Assembly (NCBI RefSeq): GCF_016907755.1
Contig: NZ_JAFBCN010000001.1
Location: forward strand, 434,001-498,000
Direction of reading: 5' to 3'
Length of the DNA: 64,000 bases
Source of the DNA: Cellulosimicrobium cellulans
Lineage (GTDB): Bacteria; Actinomycetota; Actinomycetes; Actinomycetales; Cellulomonadaceae
In this document: in pieces, positions 17,074-24,405 of the stretch
Layout of the letters: every line of letters starts with the position of its first letter
Numbering within the stretch: position 1 is the stretch's first letter
The notes under the pieces: model-generated
The model's input: the letters and a program-made list of their open reading frames with translations, nothing else
Database searches by the model: none
Told to the model about the DNA's origin: nothing
Translations under genes and position numbers: made by a program

Positions 17074-17336
17074 CCGCACCGCTGCCCGACTCTCTCGACG
17101 ACCTCGTGCTCCGGCACGTCGCCACCGCCCTGGGGGTCGCGCCCGCGGACGTCGACCCGGCGGGCGACCTCGCCGGGCTCGGCCTCGGCTCGGTCCAGGT
17201 GCTGGCCCTGCTGGGCGACCTGGAGGACGCGCTCGGCGTGGACCTGGACCCGGAGGCCGTCGTCGACAACCCGACGCCCCGGGCGCTCGCGGAGCATCTG
17301 CGCAGCGTCGTCGACGCCCCCGGGACCGCGGCATGA
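17070..17336 (+). CDS. Acyl carrier protein 1
   Basis: This 88-residue carrier protein has the phosphopantetheine site GLGLGSVQVL, with Ser41 as attachment point; the normal DSL motif is GSV here. Four-helix ACP spacing is preserved. It overlaps the FAAL gene before it (ATGA 17070-17073) and the KAS III-like gene after it (ATGA 17333-17336), so the three are likely a loading unit. It is not the fatty acid synthase AcpP, whose gene context and acidic profile differ. Confidence 0.9.
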   Translation: MTAPLPDSLDDLVLRHVATALGVAPADVDPAGDLAGLGLGSVQVLALLGDLEDALGVDLDPEAVVDNPTPRALAEHLRSVVDAPGTAA

Positions 17337-18310
17337 CGACCCTCGTCGACGTCGGCGCGCACGTCCCCGCGACGCGCGTGCCCATCCGCGACCTCGCGGA
17401 CGAGCTGGGCCTCGACCACCTCGAGCTGGGCGTGTTCGAGCGGTTCTTCGGGCTGCGCGAGGTGTGCACGGCGCCGGACGAGAGCCTCACCGACCTGCTC
17501 GTCGCCGCGGCGCGCGCCGTGCCCGGCCTCGCGGGCAACGAGCACCGCGTGCGGTACGTGCTGGGCGCGCGGACCATCGCGACGGTCGCCCCGGTCGGGG
17601 TGAACCCCCTGCACGACGCCGCGGACCGCCTGGGGCTGGACCACGCGGTCGTGTGGACCCTCACCCAGCACGCGTGCGCGTCCGCGCTGCTCGCGGTCGA
17701 CGTCGCCGGGCGCCTGCTGGCGGCCGACGGCGACGCCGACGCGCTCGCGCTCGTCCTCACCGGGGAGAAGGCGTTCAGCCCCGGGTCCCGCCTCATCGAG
17801 GGCACGACGATCATGGGCGAGGGCACGGCGGCCGTCCTCGTGGCGGCGGACCCGACCGGTGGGGTCTCCGCGCGGGCGGGCAGCCCGGTGCTGTCCTACG
17901 CGACGCGCACCCTGGGCGAGTACCACCAGGTCCCGCTCCCGGAGGACCTGGCCGCGCCGTTCGGCGTCGCGTACACCGAGGTGCTCGCGGAGGTCGTGGT
18001 CGAGGCCGTCGAGCGCGCGGGCCTGACGCTGGACGACCTCGCGCTCGTCCTGCCGCACAACGTGAACCGCGTGTCCTGGCGGCGCCTGTGCTCGCGCCTC
18101 GGGCTGCCGATCGCGCGCGTCCGGCTCGACGACGTGCCCGTGACGGGCCACTGCTTCGGTGCCGACTCGTTCATCGGCTACGCCGCCGCGCGCGCCGAGG
18201 GCCGGCTGCGCCCCGGCGACCCGTTCCTCATGGTGGCGGTCGGGCTGGGTGCCACGTTCTCCGCCATGGTCCTGCGCTACGCGCCCCACGAGACGGAGGA
18301 GCCCGCATGA
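17333..18310 (+). CDS. KAS III-like (FabH-fold) enzyme, probable acyltransferase
   Basis: This 325-residue thiolase-fold protein has the acyl-accepting Cys115 in WTLTQHACASALLAVD and the active His242 in LVLPHNVNRVSW. The third member of the FabH triad, the Asn of the GNTS motif, is replaced by GHCFGADS (272-279). FabH-like enzymes without that Asn (CerJ-type) often transfer acyl groups to O or N nucleophiles instead of condensing with malonyl-ACP, so an acyltransfer role is plausible. It is translationally coupled to the ACP and to the ATP-grasp gene. The substrate is unknown. Confidence 0.85.
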   Translation: MTTLVDVGAHVPATRVPIRDLADELGLDHLELGVFERFFGLREVCTAPDESLTDLLVAAARAVPGLAGNEHRVRYVLGARTIATVAPVGVNPLHDAADRLGLDHAVVWTLTQHACASALLAVDVAGRLLAADGDADALALVLTGEKAFSPGSRLIEGTTIMGEGTAAVLVAADPTGGVSARAGSPVLSYATRTLGEYHQVPLPEDLAAPFGVAYTEVLAEVVVEAVERAGLTLDDLALVLPHNVNRVSWRRLCSRLGLPIARVRLDDVPVTGHCFGADSFIGYAAARAEGRLRPGDPFLMVAVGLGATFSAMVLRYAPHETEEPA

Positions 18311-19782
18311 CGGTCGAGCAGGTGGCGGAGGCCGCCGCCCCGGACGCTGCCCCGGATGCCCTGAAGGCGGACGGCACCGAGCCGTTCCTCGCGCGGACCA
18401 AGCGCGCGCTCGCGGGCGCGCCCGACGCGCCGCTGGTGCTGCTCGGGAACTTCGAGGTCGAGGACGCGTGGGCGGTCGGGGAGGTCGGCCTGCCCTCGGT
18501 CGGGGGTGCGTCGGCGACGGCCGCGCTCGTCAACCGCATGGACGAGCTCGCGCTGCTCCTCGCCGGCCCCGACGACCACGTCGTGCTCAAGGCCGAGCCC
18601 GACCCGGACCACCTCGCCCACCTGGACGCGCTCGGCGTCGGGCTCCCGACCGTGCACGTCGCCGAGTCGAGCGACCCTCTGCGCACCGTCACCCTCGACG
18701 CGCTCGACTCGCCCGCGCTGCTCGCGCGCCTGCGCGACCTCGCGGCGGACGGCGTCCGCCTCCTCGCGCACGGCACGTCGGCGGCGGAGGAGGACCTCGC
18801 GACCGCGACCGGCCTGCGCTCGGTGCTCGTCGACGCCGCGACGACCAAGGCCGTCAACAGCAAGGTCTACAGCCGCGGGCTGTGCGACGAGCTCGGGATC
18901 GAGCAGGCGCGCGGCTGGGCGTGCCGCACCGTCGAGGACTTCGAGCGCGCGTGCGCCGAGGCGGCGCGGCTCGTCGCGGACGGCGCGACCGTGGGCGTCA
19001 AGGACGCGTACGGCGTCTCCGGCAAGGGGATCCTCGTCGTGGACGACCCGCGCCGTCTCGACCAGCTCGTGCGCATGGTCGCGCGCCGGGCCGCGCGCTC
19101 GGGCGACGACCGTCTCGCCGTCGTCGTCGAGGTCTGGGCGGACAAGGCCACCGACCTCAACTACCACTTCACGGTCGCGCAGGACGGCTCGGTCGCGTTC
19201 GACTTCGTCAAGGAGGCGATCACCGAGGGCGGTGTCCACAAGGGCCACCGCATCCCGTCGCGCCTGCCCGCGGTGCAGGTCGACGCGCTGGCCGAGCTCT
19301 CGGCCCGGCTCGGCGCGCGCCTCGCGGCCGACGGCTTCCACGGCCTCGTCGGGGTCGACGCGCTCGTGCGCACGGACGGCTCGCTGCTGCCGGTCCTGGA
19401 GATCAACGCGCGCAGCAACATGTCCACGTACACCGTGCCGCTCCAGGAGCGGTTCCAGCCGGAGGGGTGGGTCGCGCTCGCGCGGCAGTACCCGCTCGTG
19501 CTCGACGCGCCGCTGCCGTTCGCGGCGCTCCACGACGTCCTCGGCGACCTGCTCCCCGGCGCGCCCGGGCAGGCGGGCCTCGTCGTCCAGGGCACCGGCA
19601 CCGTCAACGCCGGCGCGTCGTCCCCGACCCCGGGCGGCACGTTCGCCGGCCGGCTCCACGGCCTCCTCGTCGCACCCGACGAGGAGGCGCTGACCCGCCT
19701 CGACCGCGCCGTGACGGAGCGGCTGGCCGGGCGCACCACCGCAGGACCGACCGCGGACCCGACCGAAGGAGACCCCCGATGA
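18307..19782 (+). CDS. ATP-grasp ligase, BtrJ-like (amino acid:ACP ligase candidate)
   Basis: This 491-residue ATP-grasp protein has a Rossmann-like N-terminal domain (LVLLGNFEVEDAWAVGEV), an ATP-binding domain with the lysines of GVKDAYGVSGKGILVVDD, and the Mg-binding C-terminal motif LPVLEINARSNMSTY. The segment AVNSKVYSRGLCDELGIEQA matches the style of ligases related to BtrJ, which couples L-glutamate to a carrier protein in butirosin biosynthesis. It directly precedes a BtrK-like decarboxylase with a 4-base overlap, as expected if it loads the substrate of that enzyme. Family membership is read from sequence; the amino acid used is unknown. Confidence 0.78.
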   Translation: MTVEQVAEAAAPDAAPDALKADGTEPFLARTKRALAGAPDAPLVLLGNFEVEDAWAVGEVGLPSVGGASATAALVNRMDELALLLAGPDDHVVLKAEPDPDHLAHLDALGVGLPTVHVAESSDPLRTVTLDALDSPALLARLRDLAADGVRLLAHGTSAAEEDLATATGLRSVLVDAATTKAVNSKVYSRGLCDELGIEQARGWACRTVEDFERACAEAARLVADGATVGVKDAYGVSGKGILVVDDPRRLDQLVRMVARRAARSGDDRLAVVVEVWADKATDLNYHFTVAQDGSVAFDFVKEAITEGGVHKGHRIPSRLPAVQVDALAELSARLGARLAADGFHGLVGVDALVRTDGSLLPVLEINARSNMSTYTVPLQERFQPEGWVALARQYPLVLDAPLPFAALHDVLGDLLPGAPGQAGLVVQGTGTVNAGASSPTPGGTFAGRLHGLLVAPDEEALTRLDRAVTERLAGRTTAGPTADPTEGDPR

Positions 19783-21095
19783 CCGCGACGCCGAGCCGGC
19801 CGACGCCCGGGAGCGCGGACCTCGCCGCGGTCGCGGAGGAGTTCGGCACGCCCGTGTACGTGTACGACGGCGACGTGCTCGCCGCGAACTACCGCGCGCT
19901 GCGCGAGCGGCTGCACCCCGCTCTCGGGATCTTCTACTCGCTCAAGGCGAACCCGAACGTCAGCATCTGCGGGCTGCTGCACTCGCTCGGCGCGAACGCC
20001 GAGGTGTCGTCGCTCACCGAGCTGCGGACGGCGCTCGCGGCGGGGGTCGCGCCGCAGGACGTCCTGTTCCTCGGGCCCGGCAAGAGCCGGGACGAGCTCG
20101 TCGCGTGCCTCAACTCGGGCGTGCGGGCGATCATCGTCGAGTCGCTGCCGGAGCTCGCGCTGGTGGACGAGCTCGCGCGCGCGACGGGGCGCGCCGCGCG
20201 CGTGGTGCTGCGCGTCAACCCGTCGTTCTCCGTCAAGGGCTCCGGGCTCACGATGGGCGGCAAGCCGCGCCAGTTCGGCATCGACGAGCAGCAGCTCCTC
20301 GACGCGCCGGACCTGTGCGCCGGGCTCACCACGGCCCGCGTGGTCGGGGTCCAGGTGTACATGGGCACGCGCATCCTCGACGAGGGCACGATCGTCGAGA
20401 ACACGACGCGGATCTTCGAGCTCGCGGAGCGGCTCGCGGACCGCCTCGGGTTCCCGCTGGAGCTGGTCGACGTCGGCGGCGGGCTCGGCGTCGCGTACTT
20501 CGAGCGCGAGCGCGACCTCGACGTCGAGGTCCTCACCGCGGCGCTCAACCCGGTGATCGAGGCGTTCGTGCAGCGGCACCCCCGGACAGACCTCGTCATG
20601 GAGCTCGGCCGGTACCTCGTGGCGCTGTGCGGCACGTACGTGGCGCGCGTGCGCTACGTCAAGGAGTCGATGGGCGAGCGGTTCGCGGTCGCCGACGGCG
20701 GCACGAACCACCACATGGCGGCGGTCGGCATCGGCTCGTTCGTCAAGCGCAACTTCCCGATGCGCAAGGTGGGCGCCGCGTCCGGCGCCGAGGACGTGCC
20801 GTGGAACGTCACCGGCCCGCTGTGCACGCCCAACGACACGATCGGCAAGGCCGTCCCGCTGCCGGCCGACCTCGCGGCGGGCGACCTCGTCGCCGTCGAC
20901 CGGTCCGGCGCGTACGGCGCGACGGCGTCGCCCGTGCACTTCCTCAGCCACGGCTACCCCGCGGAGGTGCTGACGCTGGGCGACGAGACGTTCCTCGTCC
21001 GGCACGCGGACACGCCGGACGACCTCCTGGCCCGCCAGGTCTTCCACGACCTCGGCGCGCGCATCGCCCCGGCCGAGGCCGTCGCCGCACCCTGA
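19779..21095 (+). CDS. PLP-dependent decarboxylase of the BtrK/VinO/FlvO type (fold type III)
   Basis: This 438-residue alanine-racemase-fold enzyme is related to diaminopimelate decarboxylase. The PLP lysine is Lys56 in FYSLKANPN, the phosphate-binding loop is DVGGGLGVAYF (231-241) and the active-site cysteine is Cys349 in GPLCTPNDTIG. The sequence GPLCTPxD and the ACP/ATP-grasp context resemble enzymes that decarboxylate an amino acid bound to a carrier protein (BtrK: glutamyl-BtrI to aminobutyryl; VinO: methylaspartyl). The exosortase-associated decarboxylase group is a close alternative. It is coupled to the upstream ligase, and an 86-base gap separates it from the second ACP. Confidence 0.85.
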   Translation: MTATPSRPTPGSADLAAVAEEFGTPVYVYDGDVLAANYRALRERLHPALGIFYSLKANPNVSICGLLHSLGANAEVSSLTELRTALAAGVAPQDVLFLGPGKSRDELVACLNSGVRAIIVESLPELALVDELARATGRAARVVLRVNPSFSVKGSGLTMGGKPRQFGIDEQQLLDAPDLCAGLTTARVVGVQVYMGTRILDEGTIVENTTRIFELAERLADRLGFPLELVDVGGGLGVAYFERERDLDVEVLTAALNPVIEAFVQRHPRTDLVMELGRYLVALCGTYVARVRYVKESMGERFAVADGGTNHHMAAVGIGSFVKRNFPMRKVGAASGAEDVPWNVTGPLCTPNDTIGKAVPLPADLAAGDLVAVDRSGAYGATASPVHFLSHGYPAEVLTLGDETFLVRHADTPDDLLARQVFHDLGARIAPAEAVAAP

Positions 21096-21181
21096 CCCGC
21101 CGGCCGGCCCGGCCGACACCGACCCGTCAACCTGCCGCCGCCCGCACCGCGGGCGCACGAGACCCACCCGGAGGAACCATC

Positions 21182-21466
21182 GTGAGCACCAGCACCGAGT
21201 CCCAGGAGGCCCTCGGCCGCGAGCGCGTCGTCGGCGCGGTCGTCGAGGCGCTGTCGAGCGTCCTCGGACGCCCGCTGCCCGACGTCACGGACGCGACCCG
21301 CCTGTTCGACGACCTCGACCTCGACTCCACGAGCGTCCTCGGCCTGCTCATGGCACTCGAGGACTCGCTCGACATGGAGGTCGACCCGGAGTCGCTCGAG
21401 CAGCATCACCTCGAGAGCGTGGGCTCGCTGACGGACTTCGTCGTCGAGCACTCGACGCGGAACTGA
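21182..21466 (+). CDS. Acyl carrier protein 2
   Basis: This 94-residue carrier protein has the phosphopantetheine site DLDLDSTSVLGLL with Ser49, and the helix II acidic face MALEDSLDMEVDPE. GTG 21182 has the strong ribosome binding site GGAGGAA. It restarts translation after the only sizeable gap in the operon. Because it follows the ligase/decarboxylase pair it is the better candidate to carry the amino acid, with ACP 1 carrying the FAAL product; that division is inference. Confidence 0.9.
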   Translation: MSTSTESQEALGRERVVGAVVEALSSVLGRPLPDVTDATRLFDDLDLDSTSVLGLLMALEDSLDMEVDPESLEQHHLESVGSLTDFVVEHSTRN

Positions 21467-21467
21467 C

Positions 21468-22412
21468 GTGACGCTCGGGGGCGGGAGCGGGTCAGCGTCC
21501 TGGGCAGAGCCCTGTGGCGCCGCCCTGCGCGTGCGGGGCGTCGTGGACGTGCCGGTCGACGACCTCGTCCCCGTCGGGGACGGCACGCGCCGGTCGGTCG
21601 CCGAGGACCTGCGGTACGTGTACGGCGAGGACCAGCCGACGGACTGGTTGGAGAGCGGCCCGGGCCGGGACTACCCGACGATGATCCGCGCGGCGCGCGC
21701 CGCGCTGCGCGACCGGGGCCTGCTCGCCGACGTGCGCCTGGTCGTCCTCGTCGTGACCACCCCTGACCTGCAGCACGAGCGTCTGCTCGGCGGGTTCGTC
21801 GCGGACCTGTTCGACGACCGGCCGTACACGTTCTGCGTGACCGAGCAAGGCCTCGCGGGACCGTTCACGGCGCTGCGGCTCGCGCACGAGGAGCTCGCGC
21901 ACGGCGGCCCGCAGGGTGTCGGGCTCGGGGGCGACGCCCTCGTCCTCGTCCTGGAGCAGTGCACGCTGCCCCCGACGGCGACGCGCGTCCCCGCGCGCGA
22001 CCGCGTCGTCGCGCTCGTCGTCGGGCACGACGGCGCGGGACGGCCGGTCGAGGCGCTGTCCGTCGCGCGCGCGCCCCGCGGCCCACGGCCGGGCGCGGCG
22101 CACGCGAGCGAAGCCGTGGCCTGGTGGGGGCCTGTCCCGGACGACGCCCGCCGGATCGTCCTCGGCGTCGACGTCGACCCAGGCGAGGTGCCGGACGTCG
22201 ACGGCAACGTCGTCCTGCACGCCGACCCCGGCGCGGCGGCGACGGGGGTCTGGGAGCTCCTCGCCGCGTGCGACGAGGTCCCGGACGCGCCGGTCGTCCT
22301 GCACGAGCGGTGCCTCGAGCTGGGCTACCGCTGCTCCCTCGTCCTCGGCCCGCGTTCCGTCGCGGCGTCCCCCGACGCCGACGACCTGTCCCGAGAGGCG
22401 GTGCTCGCATGA
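21468..22412 (+). CDS. KAS-like (thiolase-fold) protein lacking the active cysteine
   Basis: This 314-residue protein has an N-terminal half that resembles the first thiolase-fold repeat of KAS III enzymes: a helix with DYPTMIRAARAALRDRGL, the strand LVVLVVTTPD, then FCVTEQGLAGPFTALRLAHE. The last segment aligns with the FabH active-site helix, but the nucleophilic Cys position is Gly/Leu. The C-terminal half is short and diverged. It may be a non-catalytic partner of the Cys-containing KAS III-like enzyme at 17333, comparable to chain-length factors. It starts one base after the ACP stop. The assignment to the thiolase fold is moderate. Confidence 0.6.
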   Translation: MTLGGGSGSASWAEPCGAALRVRGVVDVPVDDLVPVGDGTRRSVAEDLRYVYGEDQPTDWLESGPGRDYPTMIRAARAALRDRGLLADVRLVVLVVTTPDLQHERLLGGFVADLFDDRPYTFCVTEQGLAGPFTALRLAHEELAHGGPQGVGLGGDALVLVLEQCTLPPTATRVPARDRVVALVVGHDGAGRPVEALSVARAPRGPRPGAAHASEAVAWWGPVPDDARRIVLGVDVDPGEVPDVDGNVVLHADPGAAATGVWELLAACDEVPDAPVVLHERCLELGYRCSLVLGPRSVAASPDADDLSREAVLA

Positions 22413-23251
22413 GCACGGACGTCGTCGCGCCCACCCCCGTCGCGGCGGCCGAGGCGCTGGCCGAGGAGGGCGCCGCGGCGCCGCGCGGGGACGGCCCCGC
22501 CGACCTCCGCGCCGTCGCGCGCGAGCTCGGCGCGGTCGCCGCGCTCACCGCGCTCGGGGGTCTGCTGCCCGTCGCGGCGCTGCCGGGCGAGTGCGTCCTG
22601 CTGCCCGACGACGTCCCGCCCCCGGGCGGGTGGGCGCGGGTCGGCGAGGTGGTGTCGGACGTCGGCACGCTGCTCGTGTGGCGGTCGCCCCGCACCGAGG
22701 CGGCGCCCGGACCGGCCGCGCCCGCCGTGGGGACGACCGGACCTGCCGTCCCCGCACCCAAGGAGACCGTCGCGATCAGCACGGCCGACGCCGCCTGGCG
22801 GGTCGGGGTCGCGTGGGTCCGGACCGGGCTGTGCGAGCGCCTGACGGACCGGGCCGTGGAGCGGCTGCGGGGCCGCACGGTCGGCGGCACGGCGACGGTG
22901 AACCTGCCGCCCGTCCGCCTCGTCCTCGCGGACGCCGCGCTCGCGCACCTCGAGGCGCAGGCGCTCCTGGGCGGGGTCGCGGCGCGGGACGCCGCCGCCG
23001 GGTCGCCGGACCGCGGACCCGCGGTCTCCGGGTCCTCGCTCGCGCGCGTCACGGCGGTCCTCGACCGCTCGTCGCGTGCCGTCCACAACCTGTTCGGCGC
23101 GTCGGGGTACGTCGACGGCGACGCCGCGCGGCTCGCGCGCACGATCGACCTGCTGGGCCACGCGAGCGGGACGCTGCCGGGCCGTGTCTCCGGCACACCC
23201 GGCGGGACGCCCGGCGGCGCACCCGGCAGCGAGGAGGGGCAGGACGCATGA
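22409..23251 (+). CDS. Truncated acyl-CoA dehydrogenase-like protein
   Basis: This 280-residue protein has weak similarity to acyl-CoA dehydrogenases. The N-terminal 100 residues include DLRAVARELGAVAALTALGG and a Pro/Ala linker. The C-terminal part looks like the C-terminal helical bundle: ADAALAHLEAQALLGGVAAR, then SRAVHNLFGASGYVDGDAAR, comparable to the GGxGY motif of ACADs. No clear middle FAD-binding beta domain is present. Since it is coupled to a complete ACAD gene (ATGA 23248-23251), a heteromeric FAD enzyme is plausible. The tail is a Gly/Thr/Pro repeat. Confidence in the family is moderate. Confidence 0.5.
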   Translation: MSTDVVAPTPVAAAEALAEEGAAAPRGDGPADLRAVARELGAVAALTALGGLLPVAALPGECVLLPDDVPPPGGWARVGEVVSDVGTLLVWRSPRTEAAPGPAAPAVGTTGPAVPAPKETVAISTADAAWRVGVAWVRTGLCERLTDRAVERLRGRTVGGTATVNLPPVRLVLADAALAHLEAQALLGGVAARDAAAGSPDRGPAVSGSSLARVTAVLDRSSRAVHNLFGASGYVDGDAARLARTIDLLGHASGTLPGRVSGTPGGTPGGAPGSEEGQDA

Positions 23252-24405
23252 CCACGGTCGACCTCGTCGCGCTGCGCGACCACCTGCGGCCCGTCGGCGC
23301 GACGCTCCGCGAGCACGCCCTCGCGATCGACGCCGACCCCGCGGCGCTCCACGTGCTCCTGGACTCGGGCGCCCTGCCGTACCGCCAGCTCGGCGGGTTC
23401 CCGCCCGGCTATCTCGACGACCCGCTGCGCGTGCGGGGCGTGCCGGTGCACGTGCGCACGTGCGTGGAGCGCGTCGTCGTCGCCGAGACGCTCGCGTGGG
23501 GCGACGCGTCCGTCGTCGTCGGGGCGCCCGGGCCGTCCATGTCGGGGGTCGTGCTGGACGACCTCGCCGACGACGAGCAGCGCGACCGCTTCTACCGGCG
23601 CGTGGCGCAGCCGGGCACGTGGACGTTCTTCGGCCTCACCGAGCCCGACCGCGGCTCGGACGCCGCGGCGCTGGAGACGGCGGTCGTCGAGGCCGACGGC
23701 GCTCCCGTGCTGCGCGGGCACAAGAAGTACGTGGGCAACGTCGCGCGCGCGAGCCTCGGCGTCGTGTTCGCGCGGCACCGCCCGGGCCCGCTGGGCGTCG
23801 GGGTCTACCTCGTCGACACCGACCGGCCGGGCTTCGACGCCGCGCCGCTCGTGACCACCGGGATGCGCGCGGTGCAGCTCGGCGAGGCGCGGCTGCACGA
23901 CGTGCCCCTGCTCGAGCAGGACACGCTCGGGCGGCACCTGTCGCCGTCGCGCCACGGTCTCCTCGGGGCGGTGCGCACCTTCAACCGGCTGCGCCCCGTC
24001 GTCGCGTCGCTCGCCGTGGGCCTCACGCAGGCGGCGCTCGACTACGTGCGCGCCGAGCGGTCGTCGTTGACCGCCGCCGAGCGGTGGCACCTGGAGACGT
24101 TCGACGACCGGCTCCACGCCGCGCGCGCCCTCGTGCTCCAGGCCGCGCGCGCCGCGGACGCGGACCCGGCGGACGGGACGCTGCCGGCGGCGGCCAAGGC
24201 CACCGCGCTCGACCTCGCGGAGGAGGTCACGCACGCGGTGCCGCCGCTGCTCGGCCCGGGCGCGCGGTGGGAGCACCCGTACCTCGACAAGCTGGTCCGC
24301 GACGTGCCCGGCCTGGAGATGATGGAGGGCACGCGGACCGTCCAGCGGCTCACCCTCGCGCAGGGCTGGTTGCAGGGCAGGGCACGGCATGCCGAGCTCG
24401 TCTAG
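23248..24405 (+). CDS. Acyl-CoA/acyl-ACP dehydrogenase
   Basis: This 385-residue flavoprotein has the ACAD substrate/FAD motif WTFFGLTEPDRGSDAAALET, the beta-domain strand HKKYVGNVARASLG, and a C-terminal helical domain ending VPGLEMMEGTRTVQRLTLAQ, which resembles the EGT(x)xIQ end of acyl-CoA dehydrogenases. In a cluster with two ACPs it most likely oxidises a carrier-bound acyl or aminoacyl chain to the enoyl form. The catalytic base cannot be placed with confidence. It overlaps the preceding truncated ACAD-like gene by four bases and the MATE gene by 17. Confidence 0.85.
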   Translation: MTTVDLVALRDHLRPVGATLREHALAIDADPAALHVLLDSGALPYRQLGGFPPGYLDDPLRVRGVPVHVRTCVERVVVAETLAWGDASVVVGAPGPSMSGVVLDDLADDEQRDRFYRRVAQPGTWTFFGLTEPDRGSDAAALETAVVEADGAPVLRGHKKYVGNVARASLGVVFARHRPGPLGVGVYLVDTDRPGFDAAPLVTTGMRAVQLGEARLHDVPLLEQDTLGRHLSPSRHGLLGAVRTFNRLRPVVASLAVGLTQAALDYVRAERSSLTAAERWHLETFDDRLHAARALVLQAARAADADPADGTLPAAAKATALDLAEEVTHAVPPLLGPGARWEHPYLDKLVRDVPGLEMMEGTRTVQRLTLAQGWLQGRARHAELV

